This document shows, piece by piece, positions 44,460 through 53,738 of a stretch of DNA of 64,000 bases. The stretch spans positions 186,001 to 250,000 of the forward strand of contig NZ_PYAL01000010.1 of assembly GCF_004121055.1 (NCBI RefSeq). The letters are read 5' to 3'. The translations under genes and the position numbers were made by a program. Every line of letters begins with the position of its first letter. Position 1 is the first letter of the stretch. This DNA comes from Achromobacter aloeverae. Its GTDB lineage: Bacteria > Pseudomonadota > Gammaproteobacteria > Burkholderiales > Burkholderiaceae_B. The notes beneath the pieces are model-generated. The model saw only the letters and a list, made by a program, of their open reading frames with translations, did not search any database and was not told where the DNA came from.

Positions 44460-45428
44460 TCAGCCATGGCGGCGGGATGGTCGGAGTCCTGGGGGCGTGC
44501 CAGGCCCATTTCGGTCGTCTACCCGGTAGTTGCTCAATTCCGAGCGGAACAGGTCATTCATTGCGCGGATGAAGTCCTCCACGACCTTGGAGCGCGGTTG
44601 GTGCGCCGGTAGCACCATGGAGAACGTGTAGGCGATCGCCGGAACGATCGGCCGGCAGGCGATCCGCCTGTCGCGCAGGTTGGCGGCGGTGAAAGGGTCG
44701 GCGATGGTGATGCCCAGGCCCGCGGCGACCATGCTGCACGCCGAATGCGCATAGGTCGTTTCTATCGTCCGGTTCAGCGTCACGCCGGCGCCTTCCAGGG
44801 CCATCTCCACGCGCATCCGCAATGGGCTGTCGGCGCCCAGGGAAATCAAGGCCTGTCCCTGCAGATCGGTAATATGCACCGCCCGCTTGCGCGCCAGCGG
44901 ATGATCGCGCGGAAGCACACAGACGGCGGCCACGTCGGGGTGGGGATAGATATCGGCGCCAGGGTATTCGGCGCTGATGAAGCCGATATAGCCGATGTCC
45001 ACCTGGTTGGCGCCTATCAGTTCCAGGACGTCCTGCGAGGGGCAGACGTCCAGCGAAATCAGGACATTCGGATGGGTGTCGGAGAACTGGCGTATGCCTT
45101 CGCTGATGAAGTCCAGACCCAATGCGCTGATCGACGCAATCCTCAGCGTCCCTATCCGTGCCGATTTCAAGTCCAGGGCGACGCGTTCCACGGATTCCAA
45201 GCCGCGATAAAAACGTTCGACCTCCTGGAACAGCCGCCGCGCCTCGGCGCCGGGGATGAGCCGATTCCCTTCGCGGCGAAACAGGCGAACGGAAACGGTC
45301 GCTTCCAGATCCCGGATCAGGCGGCTTACCGCGGGCTGGCTGATCTTCAACAGCTCGGCGGCCAGCGTCATGCTGCCGGTTGCCATGACTTTGCGAAATG
45401 CTTCTAGCTGTCGGGGATTCAGTTGCAT
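44460..45428 (-). CDS. LysR family regulator, OccR/NocR-like
   Basis: 322 residues. The N-terminus LNPRQLEAFRKVMATGSMTL with SQPAVSRLIRDLE closely resembles OccR/NocR, the LysR regulators of octopine and nopaline catabolism. An effector domain (IGTLRIASISALGLDFI) follows, and the C-terminus has a Pro/Arg-rich tail. Divergent from hyuA. The opine-regulator likeness agrees with the opine-type dehydrogenase further downstream (50739-53738). Confidence 0.9.
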   Translation of the reverse strand: MQLNPRQLEAFRKVMATGSMTLAAELLKISQPAVSRLIRDLEATVSVRLFRREGNRLIPGAEARRLFQEVERFYRGLESVERVALDLKSARIGTLRIASISALGLDFISEGIRQFSDTHPNVLISLDVCPSQDVLELIGANQVDIGYIGFISAEYPGADIYPHPDVAAVCVLPRDHPLARKRAVHITDLQGQALISLGADSPLRMRVEMALEGAGVTLNRTIETTYAHSACSMVAAGLGITIADPFTAANLRDRRIACRPIVPAIAYTFSMVLPAHQPRSKVVEDFIRAMNDLFRSELSNYRVDDRNGPGTPPGLRPSRRHG

Positions 45429-45524
45429 GGGGAACGCCGGCTTGGCGGGATGTGAAGGCTGGGTCGGGAATGGCCGGCGGGCTGGTAGCAGCTCGCCGGC
45501 ACGGCAGGGCTATCCGGACGCAGC

Positions 45525-45539
45525 ATAACATTCCCTTAT
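45525..45539. promoter_or_regulatory. Candidate LysR box in the lysR-hyuA promoter
   Basis: ATAA-N7-TTAT contains the T-N11-A core of LysR sites. It lies 97 bp upstream of the LysR start and 116 bp upstream of hyuA, in the shared regulatory region. Confidence 0.5.
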
Positions 45540-45654
45540 CGGCCTCCTATGCTTTATGTGGTTGTGTAAGGAGAAGCCTGGGCGGCATCATGTTTTCGCG
45601 CGGGCCCGGCTGGCACGCACATGGATCAACGGGCATGAGGCTACGGGGAAAAGC

Positions 45655-47688
45655 ATGGTTCGAATAGGCATCGATGTGGGCGGCACTTTCACGGATTTTG
45701 TGATGGCCGATGGACGGACGGGAAAACTGTCTTATTTCAAGGTGCCGTCTTCGCCGGAGGACCCCTCCGTGGCGATCGCCCAGGGGACTCGCGAGATGCT
45801 GGCGCGGTTTTCGGTCATGCCGGGAGATGTCGAGTACTTCGGCCATGGCACGACCGTTGCCACGAACATGGTGATCGAGCGCCGTGGTGTCAAGACCGGC
45901 CTGGTGACGACGCGGGGCTTTCGCGACGTGCTGGCCATCGGGCGGCAGACGCGCCCATCGCTGTACGACCATGGCGTCGACAAGCCGGCGCCGCTCGTGC
46001 GGCGCCGGCACCGGCTCGAAGTCGGTGAGCGGCTCGACGCGGCCGGGCAGCCCCTGCGCGCGCTGGATGAATCCGAATTGGAGCAGCGCGTGCGCGAGCT
46101 GGTGGCCGATGGCGTGGAATCGATCGCAATCGCCTTTCTCCATTCATACCGCAATTCCGATCACGAAGCGCAGGCGCGCCGTGTCGTGGAGCGCATCGCG
46201 CCTGGCTTGCACGTCAGCATCTCCTGCGAGGTCCTGCCTGAGTTCCGCGAGTTCGAGCGCACGTCCACGACCGTGCTGAACGCCTACGTCGCGCCTCGCA
46301 TGCATCACTATCTTGAGCGGCTGCGCACGCGGCTGGAAGGCATCGGACTGACTGTTCAGCCGTTGACTTTCCACTCGAACGGTGGGCTGATGCCCCTGAA
46401 GACGGTGGCGCGCCTGCCCGTGCTTTCCTGCCTGTCGGGACCGGCGGCGGGCGTCGTCGGCTCGACGCTCATCGGGGTGGAAGCCGGCCTGACGGAAATC
46501 ATCACGTTCGACGTCGGGGGCACCAGTACGGACGTTTCCCTCATCACGGGAGGACGGCCCGGCTGTACCTCGGACCGGCTGGTCGCGGGCTATCCGGTGA
46601 AGATGCCCATGATCGATATCCATGTCGTGGGCGCAGGCGGCGGCAGCATCGCGCGGCTCGACGACGTCGGCGCGCTCAAGGTCGGGCCGGAGAGCGCGGG
46701 CGCCATTCCCGGGCCGGTCGCATTCGGCAAGGGCGGCAGGCTGCCGACCCTGACCGATGCGAACATCGTGCTCGGGCGCTTGAATCCGCGGGCCTTGCTG
46801 GATGGGCGCATGGAAGTCGACCGTGAGGCCGCCGCGGCGGTCATCGACGAGCTGATCGCGCGTCCCATAGGCGTGTCCGTGGCGGAGGCCGCGCACGGCA
46901 TCTTGCGCATTGCCACCGCGAACATGAGCCGCGCGATACGCACGGTCTCTACCGAGCATGGGCATGATCCGGCCGATTTCACGCTGTTCGCCTTCGGGGG
47001 CGCGGGGCCGCTGCATGCCGCCGAGGTGGCGCGGGAGTGCGGCATTGGCGAAGTCCTGGTTCCCCACGAGCCGGGCACGATGTGCGCGCGAGGCATTCTG
47101 TTGGCGGACGTCACGCGAGATTTCGTCCGCACCCAGTTGGCGCCCTTGAATGAAGAGTCCTGGGAACGCCTGCAGGCTGTCTTGGACAAGATGCGCCAGG
47201 AGGGGGATGCCTGGCTGGAGCAGGAGCGTGTTCCCCAGGCGCAACGGCAATTCCATTTTCATGTCGACAGCCGTTATCGCGGGCAGACCCACGATATCCG
47301 GGTGGCCCTGCAGCCCGGCGGGGACAGGACGCTAGCCGGGTTTGTCGACGCTTTCCATCGCGCGCACAAAGCCCAGCACGGACACGATCATCCGGGCCGT
47401 CCGATCGAAATCGTCAATTGCCGCCTGCAGGCCGTGGGCCTGGTGGCAAAGGGCGGCGCCACGGCGTGGACGCCCGCGGGGACGGCGCCGGTCTGGCATG
47501 AGCGCGACGTCTATTTTGGACAGGAAGCGGGCTGGACCAGCACCCGGGTCTATCACCGGGAATCGCTGGGTTGCGGCGTGGAGCTCGCGGGGCCCGTGAT
47601 CATCGAGGAGATGAGCTCGACCACCGTGGTCCTGCCTGGCCAGCTTGCCGCGATAGACCGCGCGGGCAACATTCGGATTCGTATCTGA
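45655..47688 (+). CDS. hyuA: Hydantoinase/oxoprolinase family subunit A (HyuA)
   Basis: 677 residues from ATG 45655 in MVRIGIDVGGTFTDFVMADG, the family's N-terminus and ATP-binding DVGGTFTD. Hydant_A_N, Hydantoinase_A (EIITFDVGGTSTDVSLI) and a C-terminal domain follow. With HyuB it forms ATP-dependent enzymes such as N-methylhydantoinase or 5-oxoprolinase that open cyclic amides; acetone carboxylase subunits are relatives. Longer in-frame starts before 45655 give a non-conserved stretch. HyuB begins 23 bp downstream. Confidence 0.9.
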   Translation: MVRIGIDVGGTFTDFVMADGRTGKLSYFKVPSSPEDPSVAIAQGTREMLARFSVMPGDVEYFGHGTTVATNMVIERRGVKTGLVTTRGFRDVLAIGRQTRPSLYDHGVDKPAPLVRRRHRLEVGERLDAAGQPLRALDESELEQRVRELVADGVESIAIAFLHSYRNSDHEAQARRVVERIAPGLHVSISCEVLPEFREFERTSTTVLNAYVAPRMHHYLERLRTRLEGIGLTVQPLTFHSNGGLMPLKTVARLPVLSCLSGPAAGVVGSTLIGVEAGLTEIITFDVGGTSTDVSLITGGRPGCTSDRLVAGYPVKMPMIDIHVVGAGGGSIARLDDVGALKVGPESAGAIPGPVAFGKGGRLPTLTDANIVLGRLNPRALLDGRMEVDREAAAAVIDELIARPIGVSVAEAAHGILRIATANMSRAIRTVSTEHGHDPADFTLFAFGGAGPLHAAEVARECGIGEVLVPHEPGTMCARGILLADVTRDFVRTQLAPLNEESWERLQAVLDKMRQEGDAWLEQERVPQAQRQFHFHVDSRYRGQTHDIRVALQPGGDRTLAGFVDAFHRAHKAQHGHDHPGRPIEIVNCRLQAVGLVAKGGATAWTPAGTAPVWHERDVYFGQEAGWTSTRVYHRESLGCGVELAGPVIIEEMSSTTVVLPGQLAAIDRAGNIRIRI

Positions 47689-47711
47689 AACGATCACCTT
47701 GGACATCCATC

Positions 47712-49463
47712 ATGAACGCTCATCAAGGTCACCCGGACGCGCGGGATTTCGATCCCATCGCCGTCGAAGTCTTCACCAACCGCTTGCTGGCCATCACGGA
47801 ATCCATGGCCAGCAATATCATGCGGGCCTCGTTCTCGCCGCAGATCAAGGAACGCCGGGATTTCTCCGTCGGCATGTTCGACCGGGCCGGACGCCTGATC
47901 GCGCAAGGGACCCACATACCGGTACATCTCGGGTCCCTGATGGGATCCGTGGAGGCCGTGCTGTCACGATGGCAGCTGGCGGACATCCATGACGGCGACG
48001 TGTACCTGTGCAACGATCCCTACGTGGCGGGAGGCACGCACCTGCCTGACATTTCCGTCATTACCCCGGTGTTCGCGGCCGACCGGCTGGTCGCCTTCGC
48101 CGCCAATATCGGCCATCATTCGGATGTCGGCGGCGCGGTGCCCGGTTCCACCGCCGCCGCCGCGCGCACCATCTATGAAGAAGGTCTGCGCATTCCCATC
48201 ATGCGCGTGGCCCGGCGGCGGCGGGTCGACGACGACCTGATCGCGATGATCGCGCTGAATTCGCGCCTGCCCGAAGAACGCACGCTGGACCTGCACGTGC
48301 AGATCGCTACCAACGAGAAAGGCGCGGGCGCCATCGCCAGCCTGGTCGAACGCATGGGCGGCGTGGAAAAATTCGAGGACGCCGTCGATGGCGTGCTGGC
48401 CTATACGCTACAGCGCGCGCGACGCCGGGTGGCCGCATTGCCGTCCCGGCGCAGCACGTTCACGACATGGCTGGATGACGATGGCAGCGGCCAAGGCGGT
48501 CCGGTGCCGCTGACGGCGACGATCCATCGGGATGGTGAGACCCTGGTCGTCGACCTGGAGGGTTCCGGCCCGCAATCGGGCGGTGCGCTCAATGTCTCCG
48601 ATAGCGCCTTGCGCGCCACGGTCTATTACTGCGTGAAGGCGATGCTGGACCCGGACCTGATGGCGAATAGTGGAATGGCCCGGGCCATCGCGATCAAGGC
48701 GCCCGAGGGGTCCATTGTCAATCCGCGTCCCCCTGGCGCATGCGGGGCGCGCACGATTACCTGCCAGCGCCTGGCGGGCGCGATCATCGGCGCATTCGTG
48801 GGCCTGGTGCCCAGGGACCGCGCGATCGCCTCGGGCGTCGATACGATGCCGACGATCTCGTTTTCCGGCGTCCGGCCAGACGATGGATCCATCTACCTGA
48901 GCGGCGAGACCTTGGGCGGCGGTGGCGGCGCGCGCGATGGCGGGGATGGCATGGATGGGATTCATGTGCACATCACCAATTCCCGCAACCTGCCGACCGA
49001 GATCATGGAGCACGAATGCCCGTTGCGGGTCGAGCACTACGGGCTTGCGGTGGATTCCGCCGGCGCCGGGCGCCACCGTGGCGGGCTGGGCATCGTCCGC
49101 GAGGTGCGCGCGCTGCGGGACGGTACGATTTTCTCGGCCCGGTCGGACAGCCACATTCGCGGCGCGGCCGGCGCCGAGGGCGGCGGAGAGGGAGGGCTCG
49201 GCCGACTGCTGCGCAATGCCGGCCGTCCCGACGAACAGGTGCTGGGCTCCAAGGTGAGGCACCTGATCCTTGCGGGCGGCGACACGATAAGGATGGAAAC
49301 GCCTGGTGGTGCGGGATTCGGCGATCCCATGGAGAGATCGCCGGAGGCGCTGGCGGAAGATATCGAGGACGGTCTTGTGACTGTCGCCTATGCGCGAAGA
49401 TTTCATGGCGACGCACTGACAGAAGCCGCGCTGGGATTGATCGAGGGCGAACGAAAGACCTAG
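47712..49463 (+). CDS. hyuB: Hydantoinase B/oxoprolinase family subunit (HyuB)
   Basis: 583 residues from ATG 47712. Family features: FDPIAVEVFTNRLLAITESM at the N-terminus, VGMFDRAGRLIAQGTHIPVH, the metal-binding NDPYVAGGTHLPDI, and a Gly-rich GGGGGARDGGDGMDGIH segment in the C-terminal half. Partner of HyuA in ATP-dependent cyclic amide hydrolysis. 81 bp upstream of the Bug receptor on the same strand, so the operon probably continues. Confidence 0.92.
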   Translation: MNAHQGHPDARDFDPIAVEVFTNRLLAITESMASNIMRASFSPQIKERRDFSVGMFDRAGRLIAQGTHIPVHLGSLMGSVEAVLSRWQLADIHDGDVYLCNDPYVAGGTHLPDISVITPVFAADRLVAFAANIGHHSDVGGAVPGSTAAAARTIYEEGLRIPIMRVARRRRVDDDLIAMIALNSRLPEERTLDLHVQIATNEKGAGAIASLVERMGGVEKFEDAVDGVLAYTLQRARRRVAALPSRRSTFTTWLDDDGSGQGGPVPLTATIHRDGETLVVDLEGSGPQSGGALNVSDSALRATVYYCVKAMLDPDLMANSGMARAIAIKAPEGSIVNPRPPGACGARTITCQRLAGAIIGAFVGLVPRDRAIASGVDTMPTISFSGVRPDDGSIYLSGETLGGGGGARDGGDGMDGIHVHITNSRNLPTEIMEHECPLRVEHYGLAVDSAGAGRHRGGLGIVREVRALRDGTIFSARSDSHIRGAAGAEGGGEGGLGRLLRNAGRPDEQVLGSKVRHLILAGGDTIRMETPGGAGFGDPMERSPEALAEDIEDGLVTVAYARRFHGDALTEAALGLIEGERKT

Positions 49464-49544
49464 CAGCATGGTTTGTACCCATCGAACCGGCGTGCGGCCG
49501 GTTCGATGTCCGGACATAAAACGACCAATACAAGGGAACTCATC

Positions 49545-50540
49545 ATGAGCAGATTGCATGCGGCATCGCGCCGGCTGGCCGCCTGTGCGGCCGCGGTCTT
49601 GACGATGGCATTCATCGGCGGCGCGCCGGCCCGGGCCGAGGGTACATACCCTGACCGGCCCATAAGAATGATCGTTCCGTTCTCGGCGGGCGGCTCGACC
49701 GACCAGGTGGCCAGGACGCTTGCGGAGGGCCTGGGCCGGCTGTGGAAGCAGCCCGTCATCGTCGAGAACCGTGACGGGGCCAGCGGCATCATCGGTTCGC
49801 GCATCGTGGCCGAGTCCAAACCCGATGGGTACACGCTGCTGTTCGGGACCCAGACCACGCAGGCGGTGGTGCCGCACCTGTTCGCCAGGCTGCCCTATGA
49901 CGCGCAACGGGACTTCGTTCCTGTGACGGAGCTCGTGGCGATCGCACAATTGCTTTCCGTTCCCGCGTCGTCGCCGTTTCAGTCCCTGGGTGAACTGGTC
50001 GCCTACGCGAAGTCCCATCCGGGCGCCCTGACGTTCGGCGGCGGCGTGGGCGCGACGCCGCACATGACGATGGAATTGCTGATGTCGCACGCGGGCATCA
50101 AGATGCTGGGCGTTCCCTACAAGGGCTCGGCGCTGGCCATGAACGACTTGCTCGCAGGGCGCCTCGATTCGATGTTCGATGTGATCATGACGACCTTGCC
50201 GCATACGCGCGCGGGCAAGCTGCGCACGCTGGCCGTGACGAGCTATCACCGGCATCCGCTGTTGCCGGCCGTCCCGACCGTCGCGGAGTCGGGTTACCCC
50301 GGATTCGAGACCGATGTCTGGTTCGGCCTGTTCGCCGTCAAGGGCACGTCGCCGGAAATCGTCCGCAAGATAGCCGCCGACAGCAAGACGGTCCTGGCGG
50401 ATCCTCAGCGCAGGAAGACGCTTACCGACGTGGGCTTCGAGATCATCACGAGTTCGCCGGAGGACTTCGCCCGCTATACGCTGGCCGAGAGCGAGAAGTG
50501 GGAAAAGGTCATCAAGTCGGCCAATATAAAGATGGAGTAG
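49545..50540 (+). CDS. Bug/TctC-family solute receptor
   Basis: 331 residues from ATG 49545, preceded by AAGGGAA. Signal peptide to about residue 28 (ARAEG), then TYPDRPIRMIVPFSAGGSTD, GVPYKGSALAMNDLLAG and VPTVAESGYPGFET. Placed after hyuAB on the same strand, it probably binds the hydantoin- or oxoproline-like substrate in the periplasm. Frame upstream of 49545 lies in the untranslated gap. Confidence 0.92.
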   Translation: MSRLHAASRRLAACAAAVLTMAFIGGAPARAEGTYPDRPIRMIVPFSAGGSTDQVARTLAEGLGRLWKQPVIVENRDGASGIIGSRIVAESKPDGYTLLFGTQTTQAVVPHLFARLPYDAQRDFVPVTELVAIAQLLSVPASSPFQSLGELVAYAKSHPGALTFGGGVGATPHMTMELLMSHAGIKMLGVPYKGSALAMNDLLAGRLDSMFDVIMTTLPHTRAGKLRTLAVTSYHRHPLLPAVPTVAESGYPGFETDVWFGLFAVKGTSPEIVRKIAADSKTVLADPQRRKTLTDVGFEIITSSPEDFARYTLAESEKWEKVIKSANIKME

Positions 50541-50738
50541 GCAAGGACCGCGCGGCCGGGACGGGCCGCCAGGCCCGGCTGGGAGCCGCGATGCGGGCAT
50601 GGGTCCGCGGGGGCCGTGGTCGCGCCTGCACGCACCGCCGGTCCGGCGATAAAATCACCGACTTTGCACGGTCCGGATGCCCGGCGCCGGGATGGCCCCG
50701 GCTGGCTGGCCCCTGTGCCGAGACAAGGTTCTTGAATC

Positions 50739-51932
50739 ATGAAAGCAGGGGCGGCGCCCGCAGGGGCAAGTTCGCATGTCCTGGTCGTAGGCGCGGGCAT
50801 CGTCGGCGCATCGGCCGCGTATTTTCTGCGCCAGGCGGGTTGCGCGGTGACAGTGCTGGACGCCAGCACGCCCGCGGCCGGCGCCTCCGGCGCGTCCGAT
50901 GGCCTGGTTTCGGTGGGTAGCAAGAAGCCGGGCTTCCTGATGAATATCGCCCGCCACGCGCGCGACCTCTATGTCGAGCTGACCCGCGATGGCTTGCTGG
51001 AAGGCCTGTTCCAGCAACGCCCCACCTTCCTGTTCGCGCGTACCGAGGCGGAAGCCGAGCTCATGGCCCTGCATGGCCGCGACCTGGAAAGCGCCGGCGT
51101 GCGCGTTGAAAACCTGACCGGCGCCGAGTTCGGCCGCTGCGTGCCGGGCGTGTCGCCCGCCATCGTGGGGGCGCTGGCCGTGCCGCAGGACGGCCATGCC
51201 CTGGGCTACCAGATCGTCGACCGCCTGCTCAAGCAATCCGGGGCGCGCGTGGTCCGCCATGCGGCGGTGCGCGGCATCAAGGTCGACGGCGGGCGCGCCA
51301 CCGGTGTCGAAACCGATGCCGGCGCGCTCTCCGGCGATGCCGTCCTGGTCGCCGCCGGACTGGGATCGACAGCCCTGGCCGGACTGGGAGAGATCCTGGT
51401 GCCGCGCAAGGGGCAGATCATCATCACGGACCGGGCCGCCGATAACGTCCCGGCCTTCGCCGGGCCGTTGATGTCGGCGGCCTACCTGGCCGCCAAGCGC
51501 AGCGCGGATGCGTCCCGGCGCAATCCGGTGAGCCTGGTCATCGATCCCTTGAATACCGGCCAGCTGCTCATCGGCGGGACGCGGGAAGAAGGCCAGGCGG
51601 ACCGGGAGACCACGGTGCGGCACGTTTCCACCATCTTGCGCGAGGCCCTGGATGCCTATCCGCCGCTGGCGCGCCGGCGCGTCATCCGCACGTTTTCGGG
51701 GGTACGCACGGCCAGCGTGGACGGCCTGCCCATCGTCGGCCGGCATCCCGCGATAGCGGGGCTGACCATCGCCACCGGTTTCGAAGGCGATGGGATCTGC
51801 CTTGGCCCCCTGATGGGCAAGCTGGCGGCGCGGATCGTGGCGGGAGCGTCCTGTAGCCTGGATATCGAGGCGCTGGCGCCCGCCCGTTTCGTCGCGGGGT
51901 TCGATTCCGCGGTCATGGGAGGGCAGCCATGA
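50739..51932 (+). CDS. FAD-dependent amine oxidoreductase, beta-type subunit
   Basis: 397 residues of the DAO superfamily. The FAD site is VLVVGAGIVGASAAY (GxGxxG near residues 18-23), and the C-terminus holds VRTASVDGLPIVG and TGFEGDGICLGPLMG. It matches the catalytic subunit of three-part dehydrogenases such as OoxB (octopine), LhpB-like D-hydroxyproline dehydrogenase and HcnC. Its stop overlaps the next start (ATGA), which encodes the [2Fe-2S] subunit, so the complex is encoded in order beta-gamma-alpha. Confidence 0.9.
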   Translation: MKAGAAPAGASSHVLVVGAGIVGASAAYFLRQAGCAVTVLDASTPAAGASGASDGLVSVGSKKPGFLMNIARHARDLYVELTRDGLLEGLFQQRPTFLFARTEAEAELMALHGRDLESAGVRVENLTGAEFGRCVPGVSPAIVGALAVPQDGHALGYQIVDRLLKQSGARVVRHAAVRGIKVDGGRATGVETDAGALSGDAVLVAAGLGSTALAGLGEILVPRKGQIIITDRAADNVPAFAGPLMSAAYLAAKRSADASRRNPVSLVIDPLNTGQLLIGGTREEGQADRETTVRHVSTILREALDAYPPLARRRVIRTFSGVRTASVDGLPIVGRHPAIAGLTIATGFEGDGICLGPLMGKLAARIVAGASCSLDIEALAPARFVAGFDSAVMGGQP

Positions 51933-52171
51933 GCCAGTTTTATTGGAACGGGCGTCCCGTTTCCTTTCGCGATGGGGAGACGCTGGCGTTGGCCTTGCGG
52001 CGCGCCTGGGTCAAGGATTTCGGGCCGGCCGCGGGCGGGCAGCAGGCCCGTTATTTCTGCGGCATCGGGCAATGCCAGGGATGCCTGGTGTCGGTCGACG
52101 GCGGTGCGGCGGTCGAGTCCTGCCTGACCTTGGCCCGGCCCGATGCCGTGGTCACGCCCGGCGCGTTCTGA
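51929..52171 (+). CDS. (2Fe-2S)-binding gamma subunit
   Basis: 80 residues. A plant-ferredoxin-type cluster motif uses Cys44, Cys49, Cys52 and Cys65 (CGIGQCQGC, then ESC). This small protein is the gamma subunit that carries electrons between the two FAD subunits in OoxX/HcnA-type complexes. It overlaps the beta subunit by four bases and lies 88 bp before the alpha subunit. Confidence 0.9.
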   Translation: MSQFYWNGRPVSFRDGETLALALRRAWVKDFGPAAGGQQARYFCGIGQCQGCLVSVDGGAAVESCLTLARPDAVVTPGAF

Positions 52172-52259
52172 GGGCGTCGCGATGGTCTTGTCTTGCGGGT
52201 TGCGGATGGGGGGCAGCAGGACGCCCTTGTCCCGGATTTGTTGATGAGAGGGCGCCTGT

Positions 52260-53738
52260 ATGTCCACGTCTTATGAACTTCTAGTGGTGGGCGCCGGCCC
52301 GGCCGGCGTCAGCGCGGCGATCGAGGCCGCGACACGCGGGGCGCGGGTCCTGCTGGTCGAGCAGCGTCCCCACCCCGGCGGCGCCATCCATCGCGCCGCC
52401 TACGACGGTGGTCCGAGCGCGGTGCCGATGCCGGCGCGGCACAAGAAGCATTGGGCCGCCTTGCAGCGCGACATGGCGGGACTGTCCGACCGCATCCGCT
52501 TATTGACCTCGGCGGTCTTCCTGGGCATCGACGGCGATGGCGTCTGCATGATCGACAGCCGCGCCGCGGGCAGGGTGATGCTGGTGCGGCCCCGGGCCGT
52601 CATCTTCGCGATGGGCGCCACCGAACGCGCGCCGCATGTGCCCGGCTGGGAATTGCCCGGCGTGGTGACGGCAGGCGGCCTGCAGGTGCAGTTGAAGGAG
52701 AGCGGACAGGCGCCGCGAGGCCGTATCCTGGTGGCGGGCAACGGCCCGCTACCGCTGGCCCTGGGCGCGCAGCTGGCGGCCATGGGGAATGCCCCGGTAG
52801 CCGTGCTGGAAGCAGCCGCGTTATTTCGCAACCTGTGGACAAGTCCCGGGGCGGTGGCGGGGCTGGCGGCCGGGCCCAGGCAGTTGCTGGAAGCCGCCGG
52901 GTATTTCCGCCGCCTGCGCGCGGCGCGCGTGCCGTACTTGACGGGAACGGCCGTTACGGCGGTCGCACCGGCGGAGGCGGTAGATGGGGCTCATGTGGGT
53001 GGGTCGCTGCGGGTATGGACGCGGGATCGGTGCGGCAAGGGGCGGGACTATGACGTTGATCTGCTGGTGCTGCATGGCGGCCTGGCATGCAACGATCGCG
53101 GCATACCGGCCGGCGATATGCACGGCATCGTCATCGCCAGGGCCGGCGATTGCAACCAGGTCCTGGGCGCGGATGCGGCGTTGACCGAAGGACGCCGCGT
53201 GGCCGCCGGCGTCATGAGCCGCCTGGCGGGGCAGGGCGCGGCGGCCGGGTCCGTTGCGTCCGGCGCCCAGGCGGCGGCATCCGCCGGGGAGGCTCCCGGT
53301 GGCGCCGCAGCCTTGTTCCAGAAGTCGATCTGGCGCTTGTTCGAGCCGGCAAGCACATCGACATCGACATCGACATCGACATCGGGCCCCGAGCCCGCCC
53401 CGTCCCCGCCAGCCGCTACAACGCCAGACGCCATGCCCCCGGCCCCGGACGCCGTCATCTGCCGCTGCGAAGGCGTCACCCGCCGCGCCCTGGCAAAGAA
53501 AGACCTGCGCTCGGCGCGCGAGATCCGGCTGGTCGGCCGTGTCGGCATGGGCCTGTGCCAAGGCCGCTACTGCGCGCACGCGGCGGGCATGGCGGCCGGC
53601 GCCGGGACGGAAAGGATTACGCTGGCGGATATCGACGGCGCCATCCCCCGTTGGCCCCTGCGACCCGTGTCCGTCACGGCCCTGGCGGCCGCCGAGGACC
53701 TTGGCCCACCCCGCATCGACGAGGACTGCCCATCATGA
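52260..53738 (+). CDS. NAD(P)/FAD-dependent alpha subunit with C-terminal BFD-like [2Fe-2S] domain
   Basis: 492 residues. The N-terminal FAD motif is VVGAGPAGVSAA (from residue 10); FAMGATERAPHVPGWELPG is typical of OoxA/HcnB/LhpA-type alpha subunits. A C-terminal bacterioferritin-associated-ferredoxin-like module has Cys401, Cys403, Cys433 and Cys438 (CRCEGVT, then CQGRYC). Between them (about 340-395) is a low-complexity linker whose Ser-Thr run is coded by five copies of ACATCG. Its stop overlaps the racemase-family start (ATGA). Confidence 0.9.
   Translation: MSTSYELLVVGAGPAGVSAAIEAATRGARVLLVEQRPHPGGAIHRAAYDGGPSAVPMPARHKKHWAALQRDMAGLSDRIRLLTSAVFLGIDGDGVCMIDSRAAGRVMLVRPRAVIFAMGATERAPHVPGWELPGVVTAGGLQVQLKESGQAPRGRILVAGNGPLPLALGAQLAAMGNAPVAVLEAAALFRNLWTSPGAVAGLAAGPRQLLEAAGYFRRLRAARVPYLTGTAVTAVAPAEAVDGAHVGGSLRVWTRDRCGKGRDYDVDLLVLHGGLACNDRGIPAGDMHGIVIARAGDCNQVLGADAALTEGRRVAAGVMSRLAGQGAAAGSVASGAQAAASAGEAPGGAAALFQKSIWRLFEPASTSTSTSTSTSGPEPAPSPPAATTPDAMPPAPDAVICRCEGVTRRALAKKDLRSAREIRLVGRVGMGLCQGRYCAHAAGMAAGAGTERITLADIDGAIPRWPLRPVSVTALAAAEDLGPPRIDEDCPS
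53355..53384 (+). repeat. Hexanucleotide tandem repeat inside the alpha-subunit gene
   Basis: Five perfect ACATCG units encode alternating Thr-Ser (residues 366-375) in the linker between the FAD and BFD-like domains. Changes in unit number would alter linker length without shifting the frame. Confidence 0.9.

Noticed and set aside
48408-50600. 730-codon minus-strand open frame
   Set aside because: Antisense to hyuB and the Bug receptor, both of which have clear family motifs; no domain recognised.
50739-53738. Hydrogen cyanide synthase (HcnABC)
   Set aside because: Subunit types match, but gene order and the hydantoinase/opine-regulator context fit an amino-acid or opine dehydrogenase better; sequence alone does not support cyanide production.
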